Positions 61,262 to 64,000 of a DNA stretch of 64,000 nt are shown piece after piece. The DNA lies in the NCBI GenBank assembly GCA_025667525.1, contig CM046879.1:388391039-388455038 (forward strand). Direction: 5' to 3'. The notes under the pieces are model-generated. The model searched no databases and was not told where the DNA came from. It saw only the letters and a program-made list of their open reading frames with translations. Origin of the DNA: Glebionis coronaria. Lineage: Eukaryota > Streptophyta > Magnoliopsida > Asterales > Asteraceae. The first letter of the stretch is position 1. Each line of letters starts with the position of its first letter. Both the position numbers and the translations under genes were made by a program.

Positions 61262-64000
61262 CGTTTAATAATAAATCATTTCCATTCATAAATATCAAAG
61301 TTACATAGGTCCCAAGTCATTACATTTCATACAAAATTTTATAAAATATTTGAATGGAAAATATTGTTTAAGTGCGGGCCATGAATTCTTGTCGTCTTCC
61401 CGAGAATTACCTTCAAGTACCTGAGATAAAACATGTTAAAAGAAAAGGTCAGCGATAACGCCGAGTGAATTCATAGAGTTTAATAAATTCTATCAATATA
61501 ACTTTGGTATAAAATTAGTACCAAAAATCAATTCGTACAAATTATTGTGATAGGCCGTAAAATAGCCAAAATCATTTTATACAAATCTTTGTAATAGGCC
61601 ATAAAATAGCCAAAGTCATTTTATACAAAACCTTATCGAAAATCATAATATAGGCATTTGCCTTAAAAATCATTGTACGAGCCAATGTCGTAAAAACATC
61701 ATACAATACGTCTTATGACGTTGTATAAAATCAAATAAAAATCGTTATATGAATATGGTTATGAAAACCAAAACACAAACATAATATCAATAGTATGACC
61801 CTGTATTGCTAGTCAGGCAATACATCGTAATTCGGAGCGTCTATTAGTATTTTGTAAATTTTGGATTATTATAAGCCGCATGACATTGTTACCTTACTAA
61901 ACCAACAACGGGTAGCTAACCCGATTCCAATTTTGCCCATCTAAAGTATCGTGTCGTCACAAAGGTCACGCTATGGAAATCTTCTCATACATAAATTCGC
62001 TTACCAATCAATGTGGCACGACGGGGATCAACCGTCAAGGCGCGAACTGGGGTGATCGTCCCCAAATAGTACTATTAAATGCATAAGCGTCTACCAACTC
62101 CCGGTAGTTCACAATTCATGCTAATGGGACTTTTAGTGACATAACCTAACTTTAATAATCCATTTAATTTCATCTATTGGGTCCTTTAATCATTTATCGG
62201 GTCATACAATCGGGTCATTCAATCATTCGGGTCCAAAATCAATAAACAAACAATCAGGACAAAAGGTGTCCTATTTTATAAAAACTAACATGTTATCTCC
62301 CTCGCGGGTTTATAAAACATTTATAAAAACATTTAAAAGAGTGCGAGGCTATGAACTCACGTTGATGTGGGAAGGCGGGTTATCGGCAATTCGGACGTAC
62401 GGTACGTGCTTCAATCACGGAAACCTAGACAAATAATACTCGGTCTTAGACTCATGTCCAATGACTTTATAAAAATAGCAATTATGTATACATATGATGA
62501 TTATATATATATGATGATCAAGTGGGTTTACATATCCTCATTTACTCATTTTTGTGTTATGTGTCGATAACCTTTATACTAGTTTTCTCGTTTTACCTAT
62601 TTACGTGTTTTAAGTCCAATGAACTTATTATAAGTTCTTTAACTTGTTTTAATCCCTTTTATACCTATATTATCAGTATGTATACTTTCCATGTTGGGCC
62701 CAAATGGGTTAAGCCCAATAAGTTCTTTTTACAAGTTTTTATCTTATTTAGTCCAATTATTAGTCCAATATGCTTAATTAGCTCGTAAATGTCCGTATTT
62801 CTTATAGTTCGGGTTTTATCGGTTTTTACTTGTATTAGATACTTATATATCAGTATATGACTTTTATAAACTTTACATTAGACGGGTTTGGTCGTCTAAG
62901 TTTTATTTGGCGGAAAACGTTAATTTTACGGCGATAGCCGAAAAAGTCGTAAAAATCAAGTTTATAGTTTTTATTACTTATAAATATTATTTCACCACCA
63001 TTTATATAATTTACCCATTTAATTAACCTTTTTTACATTTATATAAATAAGTTGTATAAGTTAGTGGGTTTATATTTTTACATTTTATACATTATAATGT
63101 GAGTGCTTATATAATATTAATAAACATTATTTCCAAAAATCTGATTTTTAACTTCATGTTCACCATTTTTAACATATCTAGAGTTTTATAATGACTTAGA
63201 AGCTCATTTTTGGATGACATGTTCTTCATAATATGTTCTACATATAACTTAGTTATAGCTACTGCCCATTTTGAGTTTAAGTTGCCTTAACAGTCCCTAC
63301 AAAACGGCTTATTCAGATTACACCACCTAACTTGTTTTGATCATATCTCACTCATTATTTTGATTCCATTGCATGGCCAACTCTCACATGTGTATAAAAT
63401 CATCTACTTACTGTAAATCCATTCTACCTCATCATTTTATCAGTTTACCATATGGTTCTTTACTGTTTTTATACAGCCTACATTTTTAAGCAAGATTTTA
63501 ACCTTGTTTCATATGGTTTTTCACCTTTTTAATCATGTTTATCAACAACAAATCCCCACATAACATTTTTATCATCATATATACATCATATACATATACA
63601 AAATGAAAGAAAATACATTTGTTCTTTACAAAATAACAAGAGAAAAATGGAGAGGATGATCTTCTTTACCAATCCAAGTGGATTTCTTGTTTTAGGAAGA
63701 CAAGAACTTGATGAACACAACAAGTATCTCCAAGACCATCAAATATCAAGAACATAGGTTGGAAAATCAGCCCTAGGACATAAGCAAATCACCTCCAAAG
63801 TTGTTGATATGGCCACCAAATGATCAAGGCTTCAAGAGAACACCTTAATAGAACTAGTAAACATGTGGTTTATGGCTAGAAGAGATAAAATGGGGTGTTT
63901 GTTGGCTTATTTGGGACGGCAAGAGAGGAAGGGTTGAGAGGATTTTGGAGTGGATTGCATGTAAGAAATGATGGAAATGAAAACAAGTTGCTTGTTTTGT
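61262..64000 (-). mobile_element. E5: right part of a Tekay-like LTR, continues past the window
   Basis: Resumes the sequence broken at 48655 and is the reverse-oriented homologue of the E4 LTR from about 106 bases before its end. By comparison with E4, roughly 670 bases of LTR remain outside, so E5 should end near 64,670. Whether it is a solo LTR or the 3' LTR of a full element cannot be seen. Frames at 62367-62570 and 62522-62788 match antisense frames in E4 and are not genes. Confidence 0.85.

Overview
This is a repeat-rich plant nuclear window with no convincing host gene. It is made almost entirely of LTR retrotransposons from three plant groups: Athila-like Ty3/gypsy, Tekay/Del-like chromovirus Ty3/gypsy, and SIRE-like Ty1/copia. 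From memory only, the Cys-rich Athila ORF and the large extra ORF of the copia element resemble proteins predicted in great numbers from Anthemideae daisies (Tanacetum, Artemisia, Chrysanthemum). Asteraceae is therefore my best guess at family level and Anthemideae a weaker one. No tRNA, rRNA, CRISPR or bacterial feature was seen.
Layout. 1-452: leader-side internal region of an Athila-like element that runs off the left edge. 453-8082: E1, a minus-strand non-autonomous Athila-like element with 1.93 kb LTRs and one decayed Cys-rich ORF, inserted in exon 2 of a decayed PF04195-type gene (8083-8881). 9405-12281: two LTR-like relics. 12282-14253: unassigned. From 14254 a deep nest opens: E9 (Tekay-like LTR) is split by E7 at 15147, E7 by E8 at 19367, E8 by E2 (23269-39719), and what I take to be E8 then by copia Y at 41082. 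Copia Y is split by copia X at 43295, X by E5 at 48550, and E5 by E4 (48656-61261, perfect 5-bp target duplication CGTTT). E5 resumes at 61262 and leaves the window. Only E4, the innermost layer, closes here.
Activity. E2 (25157-39719) is the youngest large element. Its two 3,055-bp LTRs differ at only about a dozen sites by eye, and its gag-pol frame is intact except for two frameshifts and a lost integrase zinc ligand. E4 has nearly identical 3,571-bp LTRs but a long-dead pol, so it must have been moved by proteins from another copy. The copia elements carry 516-bp LTRs and a large decayed extra ORF, partly present twice.
Most interesting signals. (1) Short element-specific words saturate whole elements (CGGAA in the E1 LTRs, GTCARCG in the copia pair), in the copia case across coding and non-coding parts. 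(2) A terminal palindrome just inside the 5' end of Athila-type LTRs is kept as a structure while its bases change. (3) A 7-bp-stem hairpin is conserved about 60-70 bases after the primer-binding site in three Athila-type leaders. (4) Two opposed E4/E5 LTRs form a multi-kilobase inverted repeat able to give long hairpin RNA. All comparisons were made by eye; no alignment or database search was run.
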